Below are positions 6,598 to 7,122 of a stretch of 7,122 bases of DNA, piece by piece. The notes beneath the pieces were generated by a model. It saw nothing but the letters and a program-made list of their open reading frames with translations. It searched no databases and was not told the DNA's origin. The position numbers were made by a program, and so were the translations under genes. Position 1 is the stretch's first letter. Each line of letters opens with the position of its first letter. Source of the DNA: Mageeibacillus sp. UBA1193 (GTDB lineage Bacteria; Bacillota; Clostridia; Saccharofermentanales; Saccharofermentanaceae); contig DBYF01000066.1 in NCBI GenBank assembly GCA_002310155.1, positions 1 through 7,122 on the forward strand, read 5' to 3'.

Positions 6598-6714
6598 ATG
6601 GTGATGATTATGGAGTCGTATGGTCTTCCATTTGATGATAAAGATGGTGGCACAAGGCCCCCACTTTCGGAGGAATATAATGCTGACAAAAAACGACATA
6701 AGTGCTTTTCTTGA
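6598..6714 (+). CDS. Possible small leader ORF overlapping the acetyltransferase start (38 aa, doubtful)
   Basis: An ATG at 6598 (other in-frame starts at 6601 GTG, 6604 ATG and 6610 ATG) opens a frame to TGA at 6712-6714. The peptide has a mixed, protein-like composition with SYGLPFDDKDGG and PPLSEEYNADKK. It overlaps the first 35 bases of the acetyltransferase gene in another frame. There is no convincing ribosome binding site for it (only GAAG nearby), so it may be chance. If translated, it could influence access to the strong GGAGG that serves the next gene. No homologue is recognised. Confidence 0.15.
   Translation: MVMIMESYGLPFDDKDGGTRPPLSEEYNADKKRHKCFS
6669..6673 (+). promoter_or_regulatory. 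Consensus ribosome binding site of the acetyltransferase gene
   Basis: GGAGG with a six-base spacer (AATATA) before the ATG at 6680 is the best Shine-Dalgarno in the window. It fixes the start and rules out in-frame upstream ATGs at 6635 and 6644. The leader from 6543 to here is otherwise featureless apart from a small CTTCG-CACCA-CGAAG stem (6577-6591) and a TAAAAT (6594-6599) that may be a -10 box without a good -35. Confidence 0.8.
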
Positions 6715-7122
6715 AGAAAACGGCATCAAACATGATGATAAAGTTACTGTACATGCTGCACTCCGCTCGGTCGGTGAGATCGAAGGCGGAGCAGATGGTC
6801 TGATCGACGCGATGATCGAGTACCTGAACCAGGGTCTTCTCATCATTCCGACGCACACATGGGATGAAGTCGGAAGAGATAATCCGAACTATGATGTGAG
6901 AACTTCCGTGCCCTGCATCGGAGCACTCGCCAAGGTCGCTGCTTTCCGAAAGGATGGCGTAAGATCACTTCACCCGACACACTCGGTCACGGTCTTCGGA
7001 CCCGGTGCCGCGGACTTCGTCAAAGGCGAAGAAAAATGCGCCTCCCCTGCTCCGGTGACCTCGTGCCTGAGCCGTCTCTACGAGGAGAACGGAAAGGTCC
7101 TTCTGATCGGTGTCGGCCACGA
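6680..7122 (+). CDS. AAC(3)-family aminoglycoside/antibiotic N-acetyltransferase, 5' part (147+ aa)
   Basis: The N-terminal half of a protein of the antibiotic N-acetyltransferase family (AAC(3), YokD/FrbF-like), cytoplasmic enzymes that transfer an acetyl group from acetyl-CoA to an amino group, classically the 3-amino group of aminoglycosides. Family hallmarks are visible in order: HAALRSVGEIEGGADG (25-40), the counterpart of the family 'HSSL-SIG-V-GG' motif; IIPTHTW (55-61); LHPTHSVTVFG (97-107); and LLIGVGH (141-147), which in the family leads into a GVGHD-N-S/T segment. Family members have about 260-285 residues, so roughly half is missing because the window ends mid-codon, not because of a break. 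The start is secured by GGAGG six bases upstream. A strong terminator before it suggests independent transcription. Many clostridial chromosomal homologues are not proven resistance genes, so the true substrate is uncertain. Confidence 0.9.
   Translation, partial: MLTKNDISAFLEENGIKHDDKVTVHAALRSVGEIEGGADGLIDAMIEYLNQGLLIIPTHTWDEVGRDNPNYDVRTSVPCIGALAKVAAFRKDGVRSLHPTHSVTVFGPGAADFVKGEEKCASPAPVTSCLSRLYEENGKVLLIGVGH

Noticed and set aside
6641..6663. T-box-like GGTGGCAC motif in the acetyltransferase leader
   Set aside because: It only partly resembles the T-box antiterminator consensus, there is no terminator alternative after it and no specifier stem, and the gene is not an amino-acid or tRNA-synthetase gene.
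6633..6743. TGATGATAAAG repeated exactly 100 bases apart (6633 and 6733)
   Set aside because: An 11-base direct repeat with one copy in coding sequence is plausible by chance in GAT-rich DNA and has no further copies or symmetry.
6238..6858. Minus-strand open frame of 206 codons
   Set aside because: It crosses the terminator and lies antisense to the ends of two clear plus-strand genes; no family resemblance.

Overview
The window looks like a chromosomal segment of a Gram-positive, low-to-middle GC anaerobe of the class Clostridia (Oscillospirales/Ruminococcus-like or a relative). The basis is the set of lipoprotein signal peptides ending in Cys-Lys-rich stretches, a Thr/Glu/Pro-rich cell-surface linker, GGAGG-type ribosome binding sites, and type 1 solute-binding proteins made as lipoproteins. 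The assignment below class level is a guess.

Layout: positions 1-90 hold a bidirectional terminator. On the minus strand lies an 815-residue solute-binding lipoprotein (91-2538), with its own TATAAT promoter near 2595-2624. To its right, also on the minus strand, is a two-gene overlapping unit: a 306-residue lipoprotein of unknown function with a Thr-rich linker (3090-4010), then a 116-residue coiled-coil/zinc-ribbon protein (2747-3097). Positions 4011-4207 form a divergent promoter region. From there a second solute-binding lipoprotein of 757 residues (4208-6481, plus strand) is read rightward. It ends in a small hairpin and then a clear intrinsic terminator (6506-6542). A 137-bp leader follows, then the first 147 codons of an AAC(3)/YokD-type antibiotic N-acetyltransferase (6680 to the window end).

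How the parts relate: the two large lipoproteins are diverged paralogues with the same unusual plan. Each has a lipid anchor, a short Lys-rich tether, a shared KTISE...W motif, a roughly 330-residue beta-rich module resembling a propeller, and a type 1 extracellular solute-binding domain. No permease or ATPase gene lies between them, so they are orphan binding proteins here, and the substrate cannot be read from sequence. The two-gene unit between them could be functionally tied to the cell surface (the lipoprotein) and to the cytoplasm (the zinc-ribbon protein), but a shared pathway is not shown. The acetyltransferase is separated by a terminator and looks like an independent transcription unit.

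No CRISPR array, tRNA, rRNA, insertion sequence or phage gene was seen. The most unusual features are the paired propeller-like/binding-protein fusions, the overlapping lipoprotein/zinc-ribbon pair, and a cluster of TTTCG repeats just upstream of the promoter of the 815-residue gene.
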